DNA of 64,000 nt from Peribacillus simplex NBRC 15720 = DSM 1321 (GCF_002243645.1 NZ_CP017704.1:3738001-3802000), one strand, 5' to 3'; positions 25,938 through 33,961 are shown, numbered from the stretch's first letter. A program made the numbers and translations. The notes: generated from the letters alone by a model not told the origin.

Positions 25938-25975
25938 TATAAGGCCCAGTGACAGAGTTCTTGCTCTAATCCGTC
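25938..25975 (+). repeat. Left inverted repeat of the DUF1697 unit
   Basis: A 38-bp sequence beginning TATAAGGCCCAGTGACAG and ending TCTAATCCGTCA. Its inverted copy is at 26609-26646, with two mismatches and one indel. Together they enclose the DUF1697 gene. Confidence 0.9.
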
Positions 25976-26015
25976 AAATGTTTTATATAAAATGCAAACT
26001 AATAGGAGGATTATC

Positions 26016-26561
26016 ATGGTCTATGTCGCACTGCTTAGGGGAATCAATGTTGGTGGGAAAAATAAAATTAACATGAAGTTGCTTAAACAAGTTTTTGAAC
26101 GAGTGGGTATGAGCTCTGTAGTTACATATATCAATTCAGGTAATATTATTTTCACAGTGAATGGCCAATCAAAAACAACAATATCCCATATTTTAGAAGA
26201 GGCTATACATACAAACTTCGGATTACAAATCAAAGTTTTAGTCCGTAGTTTTGATGATGTTAAAAAAGTCATACACTCCCTTCCAGAGTCTTGGACGAAC
26301 GACCAACAGATGAGAAGCGATGTGCTGTTTTTATGGGACGAAATTGATGATGAGTCAGTGCTTAATAAGCTGGTCATCAAACCAGAAATTGATACGGTGA
26401 AATACGTTCCTGGAGCCATTCTATGGTCGGTTGATAAAAAAAAAATTACCAAATCCGGTATGGCTAAACTCGTTGGTTCAAAGCCATATCAACAAATAAC
26501 AATCAGGAATGTAAATACAACTCGCAAAATATACGAACTTATGCATGCTGCAGAGGTGTGA
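26016..26561 (+). CDS. DUF1697 protein
   Basis: A 181-aa soluble protein with the DUF1697 signature at the N-terminus (YVALLRGINVGGKNKINMKLLKQVFE) and in the middle (VVTYINSGNIIF). It has no known function; ferredoxin-like folds have been reported for the family. AGGAGG lies 6 bases before the ATG at 26016; the longer reading to 25992 has none. The gene is flanked by a 38-bp inverted repeat pair that ends 40 bases upstream and starts 47 bases downstream, like the ends of a mobile unit without its own transposase. Confidence 0.85.
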   Translation: MVYVALLRGINVGGKNKINMKLLKQVFERVGMSSVVTYINSGNIIFTVNGQSKTTISHILEEAIHTNFGLQIKVLVRSFDDVKKVIHSLPESWTNDQQMRSDVLFLWDEIDDESVLNKLVIKPEIDTVKYVPGAILWSVDKKKITKSGMAKLVGSKPYQQITIRNVNTTRKIYELMHAAEV

Positions 26562-26608
26562 ATTACATGATACTAGCAAGAACTATTTTCTAGTAATTGG
26601 AAACTATC

Positions 26609-26646
26609 TGACGAATTAGAGCAAGAACCCTGTCACTGGGCCTATA
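26609..26646 (-). repeat. Right inverted repeat of the DUF1697 unit
   Basis: Reverse complement of 25938-25975. It begins TGACGAATTAGAGCAAGAA and ends CACTGGGCCTATA. Confidence 0.9.
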
Positions 26647-26773
26647 ACACTCGTTATGGTAACAAAAAAGGTTAGGTGCTTTTTTAGATATCCAACCTTT
26701 TTTTGCTGATATGACACTTTATGAAAGTTCTGCAATAAACACCAGTTGAATTAAATTAATCAATCTTCAACAA

Positions 26774-26896
26774 TAGGGCGCGATTCTTTAATAAGAATCG
26801 CTTTTCTTAATGAACTAACGGGCGCGTTAGCCGAAGATTGAAGCTGTCTTTAAGGCAGCTCTTTTCTTATGGAACTAAAGGGGCAGTTTAGTTTAA
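26774..26896 (+). repeat. Three-hairpin repeat, copy E
   Basis: Has the same leading module as copy A (GGGCGCGATTC ... GAATCGC), then CTAACGGGCGCGTTAG, a terminator-like AGCTGTCTTT / AAGGCAGCT stem, and CTAAAGGGGCAGTTTAG. It lies between the DUF1697 gene and the gene at 26954. Confidence 0.9.
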
Positions 26897-26953
26897 CAAA
26901 AAGTAATGAAAAATATAATAAAAAAGCGTGTAGTAGAGGAGTCAGAAAATAAT

Positions 26954-27298
26954 ATGGAATGTTTTTGTGAACAAAAAGAAATAAATGAGTTAAAAGTTGA
27001 AGGTGATGTTGGGGCGGACCCTATTTGGTGCAATCAATGTGGTTGTAACTTGGATATAGAGGACATTCCGATTTCAAATAAGTTAATAAGAGAATTGATT
27101 GAATGGGTAAATATGTATGGTGAATGGATTGATTGGGATGAAGATAAGTTGCTTCCTAATGGGATTGAACTTGAAGAAGAACACAATAAACAAGGATTAA
27201 ATTTAACAGAAAAAATAAAGAAAGAACTTGAAGGGAAATATAGAATTAAATTTTCACCTTCGACAATGGCAAGAATGTATGCAAATAAAAATCATTAA
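26954..27298 (+). CDS. Hypothetical zinc-finger-like protein
   Basis: A 114-aa soluble protein beginning MECFCEQKEINELKVEG and continuing with PIWCNQCGCNLDIEDIPIS. The Cys-x-Cys near the start and the Cys-x-x-Cys-x-Cys near residue 30 could bind one metal ion. The rest is acidic (GEWIDWDEDKLLPNG). I recall similar unnamed proteins in Bacillus but no function. The start is uncertain: the ATG at 26906 has no ribosome site, and the ATG at 26954 has GAGGAG 14 bases upstream. It is placed between two copies of the three-hairpin repeat. Confidence 0.55.
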   Translation: MECFCEQKEINELKVEGDVGADPIWCNQCGCNLDIEDIPISNKLIRELIEWVNMYGEWIDWDEDKLLPNGIELEEEHNKQGLNLTEKIKKELEGKYRIKFSPSTMARMYANKNH

Positions 27299-27309
27299 CC
27301 CTTATTCTA

Positions 27310-27390
27310 CTAACGGGTGCGTTAGCTGAAGAACGGAGCTGTCTTTAAGACAGCTTTTCTTATGGAACTATCGGGGCAGGATAGTTCAAC
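27310..27390 (+). repeat. Three-hairpin repeat, copy F
   Basis: CTAACGGGTGCGTTAG, a GAGCTGTCTTT / AAGACAGCTT stem with T-rich tail, then ACTATCGGGGCAGGATAGT. One of the best-preserved copies. Confidence 0.9.
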
Positions 27391-27436
27391 AAGGGGAGAG
27401 ATTAATTAAAAAGATGGTATTTGAATTAACTGAACA

Positions 27437-27468
27437 ATAAACCACCACCCGAAAGTGGAGGTTTATTA
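27437..27468 (-). terminator. Terminator of sspH
   Basis: On the minus strand AATAAACCTCCACTTT / GGGTGGTGGTTTATT forms a stem about 15 bases after the sspH stop. Confidence 0.7.
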
Positions 27469-27482
27469 TTGAATTGAGGAAA

Positions 27483-27662
27483 TTACTGTTCTTGTAAGCT
27501 GGTTACAGAAACACTTTGTTTTTTATTGGGATCATCAAGGGGATGGATTGTAGCTGTTCCATTTTGTTCGTCCACGTGCTCAATGTAGATACTTTCCTGA
27601 TTATAGGTTACATTAACCATATTTGGTGAAGAAGCAATTTCTTCTGCTCGTTGTGCGTTCAT
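27483..27662 (-). CDS. sspH: Small acid-soluble spore protein, H type
   Basis: A 59-aa spore core protein. The sequence MNAQRAEEIASSPNMVNVTY then IYIEHVDEQNGTATIHPLDDP is the H-type SASP family signature, and the length equals that of B. subtilis SspH. H-type SASPs are minor forespore-expressed proteins. AAAGGAGG is 8 bases before the ATG at 27662; a GTG nine bases upstream overlaps that site. It is the only minus-strand gene between the IS110 transposase and 31 kb. Confidence 0.9.
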   Translation of the reverse strand: MNAQRAEEIASSPNMVNVTYNQESIYIEHVDEQNGTATIHPLDDPNKKQSVSVTSLQEQ

Positions 27663-27771
27663 TTTAGCCACCTCCTTTGAATTTGCAACATATTTAATAT
27701 TTGTTCCGAATTACTTAGATATACTTGTTGTAATTAAAATTCTTCCAAGAATCCCTTAAACCCTTACTTAA

Positions 27772-27851
27772 CTAACTGGTGCGTTAGCCGAAGATCGAGT
27801 TATATTTAAGGCAGCTTTTAATTATTTTGATTAACGCAGCAGGCTAGTTCA
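27772..27851 (+). repeat. Three-hairpin repeat, copy G (degenerate)
   Basis: CTAACTGGTGCGTTAG, a decayed central part (TTTAAGGCAGCTTTT) and TTAACGCAGCAGGCTAG. It lies between sspH and the GNAT gene. Confidence 0.75.
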
Positions 27852-27909
27852 AAAGATAAAATCAGTTGATATAATTACAGAAAATTAAAAAAATTTAGGG
27901 GGATGTAAA

Positions 27910-28362
27910 ATGTATATTAAAGGATTTTCGATTTCTACTAATAAAAAGTATTTAGATGTAGATTTAATACATAATTTTTTGAATCAAGAAGCTTACTGGT
28001 CAAAGGGAATACCCAAGGAAACAGTAATAAAGTCAATTGAAAATACGACCTTATGTTTTGGGGTTTATAAGGGTGAAATAGGTAATGAAGGTAGTGAACA
28101 AGTAGGATTTGCAAGGGTAATAACGGATTTAGCAACCCATGCATATCTTTGCGATGTGTTTATATTACCTGACTATCGTAAATTAGGATTATCAAAATGG
28201 TTAATGGATGTTATCACCAACCATTCCGAACTTGAAGGGGTTCGCAGGTTTATGTTAGCAACTAATGATGCACATTCATTATATAAAAAATACGGTTTTA
28301 ATCATATTGATAAACCAGAGCTATTTATGCAAAAAGTCAGTAAATCCCCATTTCAACAATAA
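27910..28362 (+). CDS. GNAT-family N-acetyltransferase
   Basis: A 150-aa single-domain acetyltransferase. Motif A is seen as CDVFILPDYRKLGLSKWLMDVI (acetyl-CoA pyrophosphate loop about residues 90-115), and ATNDAHSLYKKYGF near the end is motif B. The acceptor substrate is unknown. TTTAGGGGG lies about 7 bases before the ATG. It is AT-rich like its cassette-like neighbours. A degraded first hairpin of the repeat (TTAACAGGTGCG, about 28374-28386) follows. Confidence 0.88.
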   Translation: MYIKGFSISTNKKYLDVDLIHNFLNQEAYWSKGIPKETVIKSIENTTLCFGVYKGEIGNEGSEQVGFARVITDLATHAYLCDVFILPDYRKLGLSKWLMDVITNHSELEGVRRFMLATNDAHSLYKKYGFNHIDKPELFMQKVSKSPFQQ

Positions 28363-28475
28363 GGTTATTTTCATTAACAGGTGCGAAAGGGATTAGACCC
28401 TGCATAATCGTGCACAGAATGTCGGATGATTAGTTTCGACTCCTGCTATTCTGTTGATATAAGGGAGGTCATTGA

Positions 28476-29348
28476 ATGGATTTGCTAAAAAATATGAATG
28501 GTGCCATTAAATTCATTGAAGAAAATCTTACGAACGAAATTGACTTTAAAGAAGTTGCAAGGCTAGCTTATTGCTCGGAATATCATTTTAAAAGGATGTT
28601 TTCCTTCCTTGCAGGTATTTCACTTTCCGAGTATATCCGCCGAAGACGACTTACACTTGCAGCGTTTGAGCTAAAGGATAACAACATAAAGGTCATTGAT
28701 ATAGCGATAAAGTACGGGTACAGCTCACCTGACTCTTTTGCAAGAGCGTTTCAACATTTGCATGGAATCACACCGTCAGAAGCGAGAAGTAATGGCCATT
28801 CACTTAAAGCCTATCCACCGATGTCCTTCCAATTATCCATTAAAGGAGGCAGTGAAATGAACTATCGAATTGAAGAAAAAGAGGCATTTCACATAATTGG
28901 AATTAAAAAAAGAGTTCCAATCATTTTTAACGGGGTTAATCCAGAGATTGCATCTATGTGGAAAAGTTTAGACGAGAAAACGATAAATGAACTTAAAAAC
29001 CTATCGAATGTCGAGCCATTAGGGCTGCTTAGTGCATCTGCGAACTTTTCCGAAGGCCGGTTGGAGGAAAAAGGGGAGCTTGATCATTATATCGGCGCAG
29101 CAACAACGAGGGAATGTCCAGATAACTTAACGCAGCTGAAAGTTGATGCGTCTACATGGGCGGTATTCGAAGCAGTCGGACCCTTTCCAGAAACACTGCA
29201 AAATGTATGGGGACGTATTTATTCCGAATGGTTTCCATCCTCTAACTATGAACAAAGAGAAGGGCCAGAAATCCTTTGGAACGAAAATAAAGATATAACT
29301 TCACCAACATTTAGAAGTGAAATATGGATCCCCGTTTTGAAAAAGTAA
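28476..29348 (+). CDS. AraC-family regulator with GyrI-like effector domain
   Basis: A 290-aa two-domain regulator. Residues about 8-105 form the double helix-turn-helix of the AraC/XylS family ([25 protein letters not shown], then [20 protein letters not shown]). Residues about 130-290 form a GyrI-like small-molecule-binding domain ([38 protein letters not shown]). Such proteins (Rob/YdeE-like) often sense hydrophobic drugs or metabolites. AGGGAGG lies 8 bases before the ATG. A three-hairpin repeat fragment follows. Confidence 0.9.
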   Translation: MDLLKNMNGAIKFIEENLTNEIDFKEVARLAYCSEYHFKRMFSFLAGISLSEYIRRRRLTLAAFELKDNNIKVIDIAIKYGYSSPDSFARAFQHLHGITPSEARSNGHSLKAYPPMSFQLSIKGGSEMNYRIEEKEAFHIIGIKKRVPIIFNGVNPEIASMWKSLDEKTINELKNLSNVEPLGLLSASANFSEGRLEEKGELDHYIGAATTRECPDNLTQLKVDASTWAVFEAVGPFPETLQNVWGRIYSEWFPSSNYEQREGPEILWNENKDITSPTFRSEIWIPVLKK

Positions 29349-29374
29349 GTATAGTAGGCGAAAGATTTATCCAA

Positions 29375-29428
29375 AGAGCTGTCTTAAGGCAGCTTTTTCT
29401 TATGGAACAAACAGGGCAGGTTAATGGA
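29375..29428 (+). repeat. Three-hairpin repeat, copy H (partial)
   Basis: The first hairpin is lost. The central terminator GAGCTGTC / GGCAGCTTTTT and the third module ACAGGGCAGGTTAATGG remain. Confidence 0.75.
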
Positions 29429-29499
29429 AACGGGTTAGGTAATATTTGCTATAACGAGCTATAATGATGGTTAGAAAGTGCTTATAAGGAGATTGGGAA

Positions 29500-29952
29500 A
29501 TGCCTGTTATTGAATATCAACAATTTATTAAAGCACCAGTTGAATTATGTTTTGACATTAAGAGGAGCGTGGATATCCATACCAAAACGACAGCGAAAAC
29601 AAAGGAAATTACTGTTGATGGTGTGACAGAAGGGCTATTAGAAGGGAGATACTGTAACTTGGGAAGCCATTCACTTTGGTATTAAACAAAGGCTGAAAGC
29701 CAAGTGACATTCATGGAAAAACCAAATAAGTTTGTAGATATTATGGTGAAGGGAGCTTTCCATTCCTTCGTACACACACATCAGTTTATAGAAAAACAAG
29801 GTGGAACTATAATGATAGATAAATTTCAATATAAGTCACCGTTAGGTCCAATTGGAGTTTTAGCTGATAAGTTGTTTTTAGAGAAGTATATGAGAGAATT
29901 TATCGTTTCTCGTGCAAAGGCACTGAAAAAGATTGCCGAGAATATGCACTAA
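29500..29952 (+). pseudogene. Broken second copy of the SRPBCC gene
   Basis: Nearly identical to 21704-22159, including about 45 bases of upstream flank. Compared with the intact copy it lacks two bases near 29645 and one base near 29700. The first deletion shifts the frame and leads to a stop at 29683-29685; the second restores the original frame for the C-terminal 82 residues. No intact protein can be made. The duplicate carries a repeat-type hairpin on its right side, so repeat plus gene may have moved together. Confidence 0.88.
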
Positions 29953-29957
29953 CCTTG

Positions 29958-30032
29958 TTTAACGCTTTACTTTAAATATCAGGGGTTGCTGCGGCAGCCT
30001 TTTTTTGTTCCACTAAATTGGGCTGTTAGGTA
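29958..30032 (+). repeat. Three-hairpin repeat, copy I (partial)
   Basis: AACGCTTTAC, a GGGTTGCTGCGGCAGCC terminator hairpin with seven T residues and a decayed third module (CACTAAATTGGGCTGTTAG). The first hairpin has lost the bases TAACGGGTG seen in copy C. Confidence 0.7.
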
Positions 30033-30097
30033 AAGTGAAATGGTAAGATATCAAGAAGAACTAATTCACTACTCAAGAATGATGGAGATGATAAATA

Positions 30098-30408
30098 ATG
30101 AAATTATTTTCTGAAAAATTCCCTAACGATGAAGATGGACAAGTGTTAAATTTACTGAACCACAAGATGTAGATTTTTTTATTGCGGTTCCAGATAAAAA
30201 GAGTGGTGAAGCTGTATTAAAATCATTAAGAGATGACGGGCTAATTTGTGAATTAGAACAAGATGATGAAACAGAAGAGTGGACTTGTTATTGTTTTACA
30301 AAAATGCTTTTAAATTACGAAGACATTATTGATATACAAAAACGACTTAATGGACTAATTAAACCTTATGGTGGGCAAACAGATGGATGGGGAGTAATGG
30401 TTGATTAA
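30098..30408 (+). pseudogene. Frameshifted RraB-family gene
   Basis: The ATG at 30098 (with GGAG upstream) opens a frame reading MKLFSEKFPNDEDGQVLN and stops after 24 codons. The continuing sequence in the next frame reads FTEPQDVDFFIAVPDKKSGE ... DDGLICELEQDDETEEWTCY ... LIKPYGGQTDGWGVMVD, the pattern of the RraB ribonuclease E inhibitor-like family. A single-base shift near 30150 therefore breaks the gene. It could also be a sequencing error; in the same array a second gene (29500) is broken too. Confidence 0.8.
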
Positions 30409-30443
30409 TAGCTGTAATTGTTATAAATAATCGGTTCTTAATG

Positions 30444-30484
30444 AACTAAAGGGTGCTTTAGCTGAAGTTCGGAGCTGTCTTTAT
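30444..30484 (+). repeat. Three-hairpin repeat, copy J (truncated)
   Basis: CTAAAGGGTGCTTTAG then GGAGCTGTCTTT, ending abruptly in unrelated sequence. A lone 3' module (ACTAAAGGGGCAGGATAGT) occurs at 30721-30744, so about 240 bases may have been inserted into this copy. Confidence 0.7.
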
Positions 30485-30576
30485 AACCGGCACCCTAAAG
30501 ATTAGCAAATTGCTCGGCTCAGCGGTACAACCGTGTAAGGCCCGCGGATACAACCGACCTTTAATTATAATTACGG

Positions 30577-30611
30577 ATCAAATCTTTTGCAGCGATTTGA
30601 TCTTTTTATTT
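30577..30611 (+). terminator. Terminator-like hairpin
   Basis: GATCAAATC / GATTTGATC stem followed by TTTTT, inside the sequence that splits repeat copy J. Confidence 0.7.
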
Positions 30612-30720
30612 GTTTTTATAAGAATAACATGAATAGAACAAATGTTCCAACATAAATGTGTAAAATTATTACTTTTTTTCAAAGATCACTCTGATAAAGG
30701 ATATTTTTGATTCTCTTGAA

Positions 30721-31040
30721 GACTAAAGGGGCAGGATAGTTGAAGAAGCAAGTCGAATCAATAAATCATATTTTCTTAAGATGGGCGGGAACAACTTGCT
30801 TTAGGAATTTAAAAGGTTATTTAAAAAGGTTGAGCAGAATTAGACTCACGATGGGTATGTATTTGTTTCAGAAAATGTGATAAACGAAGAGTTTAAAAGA
30901 AGGATAGTTGAATTAGAGAGGTCAGTCTAAGGAGAACAGAATGAGTACGCGATACATGAGATGTTAACATAACTCATCTTTTGGGAACTAAAAAAGTACT
31001 TTGATCAAGTACGGCATCAAAGTACTTTCCATTTAACAAA
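30721..31040. other. Repeat 3' module and gene debris
   Basis: After the repeat 3' module (30721-30744) a plus-strand stretch near 30850-30930 reads DGYVFVSENVINEEFKRRIV and then a stop, which looks like the C-terminal end of a lost gene. No start or upstream coding is visible. The rest of the stretch holds no supported feature. Confidence 0.35.
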
Positions 31041-31901
31041 CTACCAATCGTGGTGATGGTCCTCATCGCAGTGTTTTTTCTTACACCAATCGTGGTGATG
31101 GTCCTCATCGCAGTGTTTTTTCTTACACCAATCGTGGTGATGGTCCTCATCGCAGTGTTTTTTCTTACACCAATCGTGGTGATGGTCCTCATCGCAGTGT
31201 TTTTTCTTACACCAATCGTGGTGATGGTCCTCATCGCAGTGTTTTTTCTTACACCAATCGTGGTGATGGTCCTCATCGCAGCATTTCTTCTTACACCAAT
31301 CGTGGTGATGGTCCTCATCGCAGCGTTTCTTCTTACACCAATCGTGGTGATGGTCCTCATCGCAGCGTTTTTTCTTACAACAATCCTTGTGATGGTCCTC
31401 ACAGTGTTTCTTCTTACAACAATCCTTGTGATGGTCCTCATCGCAGTGTTTTTTCTTACAACAATCCTTGTGATGGTCCTCATCGCAGCGTTTCTTCTTA
31501 CACCAATCGTGGTGATGGTCCTCATCGCAGCGTTTCTTCTTACAACAATCCTTGTGATGGTCCTCATCGCAGCGTTTCTTCTTACACCAATCGTGGTGAT
31601 GGTCCTCATCGCAGCGATTCTTCTTACAACAATCCTTGTGATGGTCATTATCGCAGCGTTTCTTCTTACACCAATCGTGGTGATGGTCCTCATCGCAGCG
31701 ATTCTTCTTACAACAATCCTTGTGATGGTCATTATCGCAGCGTTTTTTCTTACAACAATCCTTGTGATGGTCATTATCGCAGCGCTTTTTCTTACAACAA
31801 TCCTTGTGATGGTCATTATCGCAGCGTTTTTTCTTACAACAATCCTTGTGATGGTCCTCATCGCAGCGATTTTTCTTAGAACAATCCTCGTGATAAGACA
31901 T
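31041..31901 (-). CDS. Cys/His-rich 14-residue repeat protein
   Basis: A 286-aa protein made almost entirely of about 20 tandem 14-residue units: DCCKKKRCDNDHHK in the N-terminal part and DWCKKKHCDEDHHH in the C-terminal part. Each unit has two or three Cys, two or three His, a Lys triplet and acidic residues. This suggests metal binding or disulfide/amide cross-linking, as in spore coat or exosporium proteins; that role is inference. The last units are identical at the DNA level (42-bp period). AAAGGAG lies about 10 bases before the ATG at 31901; the frame upstream to 31952 has no ribosome site. The plus strand is also open because of the repeats. Confidence 0.78.
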   Translation of the reverse strand: MSYHEDCSKKNRCDEDHHKDCCKKKRCDNDHHKDCCKKKRCDNDHHKDCCKKKRCDNDHHKDCCKKNRCDEDHHHDWCKKKRCDNDHHKDCCKKNRCDEDHHHDWCKKKRCDEDHHKDCCKKKRCDEDHHHDWCKKKRCDEDHHKDCCKKKHCDEDHHKDCCKKKHCEDHHKDCCKKKRCDEDHHHDWCKKKRCDEDHHHDWCKKKCCDEDHHHDWCKKKHCDEDHHHDWCKKKHCDEDHHHDWCKKKHCDEDHHHDWCKKKHCDEDHHHDWCKKKHCDEDHHHDW

Positions 31902-31947
31902 AGAAATGTCACTCCTTTCTACCTTATAAAATAATATAAATAAAAGA

Positions 31948-31982
31948 AGCAAAGCCTTCTTTATTTAGAAAGGCTTTGCTAG
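31948..31982 (-). terminator. Terminator after the gene at 32014
   Basis: AGCAAAGCCTT / AAGGCTTTGCT hairpin with T-rich tail on the minus strand, between the two minus-strand surface-protein genes. They are therefore likely to have separate promoters. Confidence 0.75.
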
Positions 31983-32013
31983 TCAAGACTAAAAACTAAC
32001 TCAACACCGTCAT

Positions 32014-32793
32014 TTATGGAGCAGGAAGAGTACTAGTTGGTGGAGTAGCTGTAGTTTCACAACGACGTTCATTTACGTCGCAAATACCACCATGTGAATC
32101 TACAATAACTTGTCGAGTCACTGTAATTGTAGTGCGTAGTACAATCTTGACTAAAATAGCATTGGTAGTAACAAGTCCCGTAGTGCCGATGACTGGAACG
32201 CCTGGTTGAGCAAAGATCCCTTCTACCACTAATGGGGGTTCTATTACTGTATCCTCAGGGCAGGCACCTGGAAAATCTGTATGCTCCTGGAATGGTAAAC
32301 TTGTTGAAAGTGTAGCTGTTGCAGGAGTTGTCGATCCTGGTGCCAAAAATGTTACCAGAATAGATACAGGAATTAACCCGATGTTAACGACTTTGTCCCT
32401 AATGATTGTCGTATTACGGGTAACACCAGCTAGATTCGGTGTAACAGCTACCGAAACAATAGTGGATCCAGCTGGTATTGGAGGAGTAAACGCGGTAAAT
32501 GGAAGTGTTGCTTCTGCAACCTTTTGTACCGTTTTTGAGCCTACAACGGAATTAACTAGGACACAATCGCTGTTTAATGGTGCAGCGAGTTGGCGAGCTG
32601 GAGCTTTAAAATTGCAATCGCAAGCAGAATCGTCGTGAGACTTACAAACCTTACATGGTTTTTTAAATTTTGAATGACGATCAAATCTTGAATCATTACC
32701 GAATCTTGAATCATTCCCAAAACCCCAGTCGCTGTCGGAACATGCAGAACCCCAGTTGCTGTGCATCGGATTATTCTTACCAAAATTTCCCAT
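32014..32793 (-). CDS. Putative spore-surface protein with Cys-rich N-terminus
   Basis: A 259-aa protein. The N-terminal 65 residues are rich in Asn, Ser, Asp, Lys and Cys (HSKFKKPCKVCKSHDDSACD). The middle and C-terminal parts are a beta-rich Val/Thr/Pro domain (about 75-240) with the look of exosporium or coat proteins. The tail is TTATPPTSTLPAP. There is no signal peptide, which fits deposition on the spore from the mother cell. It lies upstream of the Cys/His repeat gene in the same direction. The surface role is inferred from composition and pairing; I do not recognise a named family. Confidence 0.65.
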   Translation of the reverse strand: MGNFGKNNPMHSNWGSACSDSDWGFGNDSRFGNDSRFDRHSKFKKPCKVCKSHDDSACDCNFKAPARQLAAPLNSDCVLVNSVVGSKTVQKVAEATLPFTAFTPPIPAGSTIVSVAVTPNLAGVTRNTTIIRDKVVNIGLIPVSILVTFLAPGSTTPATATLSTSLPFQEHTDFPGACPEDTVIEPPLVVEGIFAQPGVPVIGTTGLVTTNAILVKIVLRTTITVTRQVIVDSHGGICDVNERRCETTATPPTSTLPAP

Positions 32794-33051
32794 AAAATCT
32801 CAATCCTTTCTTGTAACTCTTTTTTTTTTCGAAAATGAAATGGAGTGTAGTATCGAACAGTACTAAAGCACTGCCAAAAGTATTTTCGTTGTAGTTACAA
32901 AATATAGTATTAATAAAATAAGGCATTTGCTTGGACATGTTACTTATATTTCCAGACTAAATGTAAATATTTATAGGGTTTACGCTTATAATTTAGCATT
33001 AGAGGAAGTATGGAACGAGGGAAAGAAATGGACGAATCCAAAAGCTAAACA

Positions 33052-33123
33052 ATGAAAAGCAGTGCCTGCCAAAATACAGATAAACCCAAAAAGGGCTTCT
33101 TTGCTCGATTTTTCGGAAAGTGA
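33052..33123 (+). CDS. Possible 23-aa peptide
   Basis: ATG at 33052 opens a 23-codon frame reading MKSSACQNTDKPKKGFFARF and ending FGK. A further short frame (MDESKS) with a GAGGGAAAG ribosome site ends just before it, so translation might be coupled. The basic-aromatic tail is unusual for random sequence. I recognise no family. It lies within a 600-base gap (32794-33396) that otherwise contains only the repeat fragment at 33309. Confidence 0.3.
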   Translation: MKSSACQNTDKPKKGFFARFFGK

Positions 33124-33308
33124 ACAAAGAAATCCTAGGCTTTTTTTTAGGCGTCTATACGAGGTTTCGTTTCCAATACCAAAGTTTAGATCTATGAGGT
33201 TTATAGAGGGAAATTCAACCGTTAACTTTTAATAATGTCCCAAGGTGTATTTTACTTTTTTTCTAATTCGGCTGGGCTTGGTAAAGGGGGAAAGTATGCC
33301 TTTTTTTG

Positions 33309-33335
33309 TCTTCGGGGCAGGTTAGCTTTTCAAGC
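33309..33335 (+). repeat. Three-hairpin repeat, copy K (3' module only)
   Basis: TCTTCGGGGCAGGTTAGC, the third module, following a T-run at 33301-33307 that could be the remains of the central terminator. Confidence 0.6.
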
Positions 33336-33396
33336 AAGTGTTTCGAACTAGGTAAGAAACATATGTTATAATTAGCCAAAAAAGGAGAAATTTATA

Positions 33397-33573
33397 TTGA
33401 CCACATTGATTATCTCAGTATATATAACTATTACACTTGTATCACTCTTTACTTTCGCTGGGCCTTATTCTCCATTGGTGGGACTTGCAGTTGGGATCCC
33501 TATACATATTCTAATATTACTTACACAAATATATAAAGAAATAAAAGTGATATCAAAAAAACTATATGAATAG
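33397..33573 (+). CDS. Small two-helix membrane protein
   Basis: A 58-aa protein starting with TTG behind AAAAGGAG. Two hydrophobic segments (TLIISVYITITLVSLFTF and LVGLAVGIPIHILILLTQ) are joined by AGPYSP, followed by a short basic tail. I recognise no family. It is placed just downstream of a repeat 3' module and about 75 bases upstream of a DUF4083 gene, like other cassette-type genes here. Confidence 0.65.
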   Translation: MTTLIISVYITITLVSLFTFAGPYSPLVGLAVGIPIHILILLTQIYKEIKVISKKLYE

Positions 33574-33648
33574 TTTTTGTCAACTCTATGTCCTGTGCAG
33601 CAGACATAAGTTATAGTTAATCCGAAAAAAGGAAGGGAGTAGGGTTCT

Positions 33649-33828
33649 TTGGGTTTCAATACCGGTGATATAGTATATCAACTTATTATGTTTGTTTTGT
33701 TGTTTGGCATCATTTTTGCTGTTTACTTTTTTGTTCGTTCTCTCCTTACAAGGTCAAACAAATCCAATAGCATAGAACAAAAAATTGATAGAGTGATTGA
33801 GCTACTTGAAAAGGATAGAAGAGATTAA
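33649..33828 (+). CDS. DUF4083 small membrane protein
   Basis: A 59-aa protein starting with TTG behind GGAAGGGAG. It begins MGFNTGDIVYQLIMFVLL, has one membrane helix (about residues 10-33), and ends with the coiled segment IEQKIDRVIELLEKDRRD. This layout is that of DUF4083, of unknown function. AT-rich codon use and its position between repeat copies K and L place it in the accessory array. Confidence 0.75.
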   Translation: MGFNTGDIVYQLIMFVLLFGIIFAVYFFVRSLLTRSNKSNSIEQKIDRVIELLEKDRRD

Positions 33829-33894
33829 TTTCTTTTATCCTTTTCATTTTTTTGTGCCTACATAGTTTATGTCACTCTACAATAAGGCTTATAT

Positions 33895-33961
33895 AACTAA
33901 ACTGGGCAGGTTAGCTAAAGATCAGAGCTTCTTATGAAACTAGCGGCGCAGGTCAGGTCAA
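33895..33961 (+). repeat. Three-hairpin repeat, copy L (rearranged)
   Basis: A 3' module (CTAAACTGGGCAGGTTAGC) is followed by CAGAGCTTCTTATG and a second 3' module (ACTAGCGGCGCAGGTCAGG), as if the first hairpin and most of the central terminator had been lost. Confidence 0.6.

Noticed and set aside
31050..31934. Hydrophobic 294-aa plus-strand frame
   Set aside because: It is the antisense shadow of the 42-bp repeats of the Cys/His protein; it has no ribosome site, and the minus-strand reading has one.
20748..33961. Integron attC sites
   Set aside because: AACTAAC / GTTAGTT resembles the attC core sites but does not match RYYYAAC / GTTRRRY. The central part is a terminator hairpin and no integron integrase is in the window. 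Only the cassette-like layout is retained as a finding.
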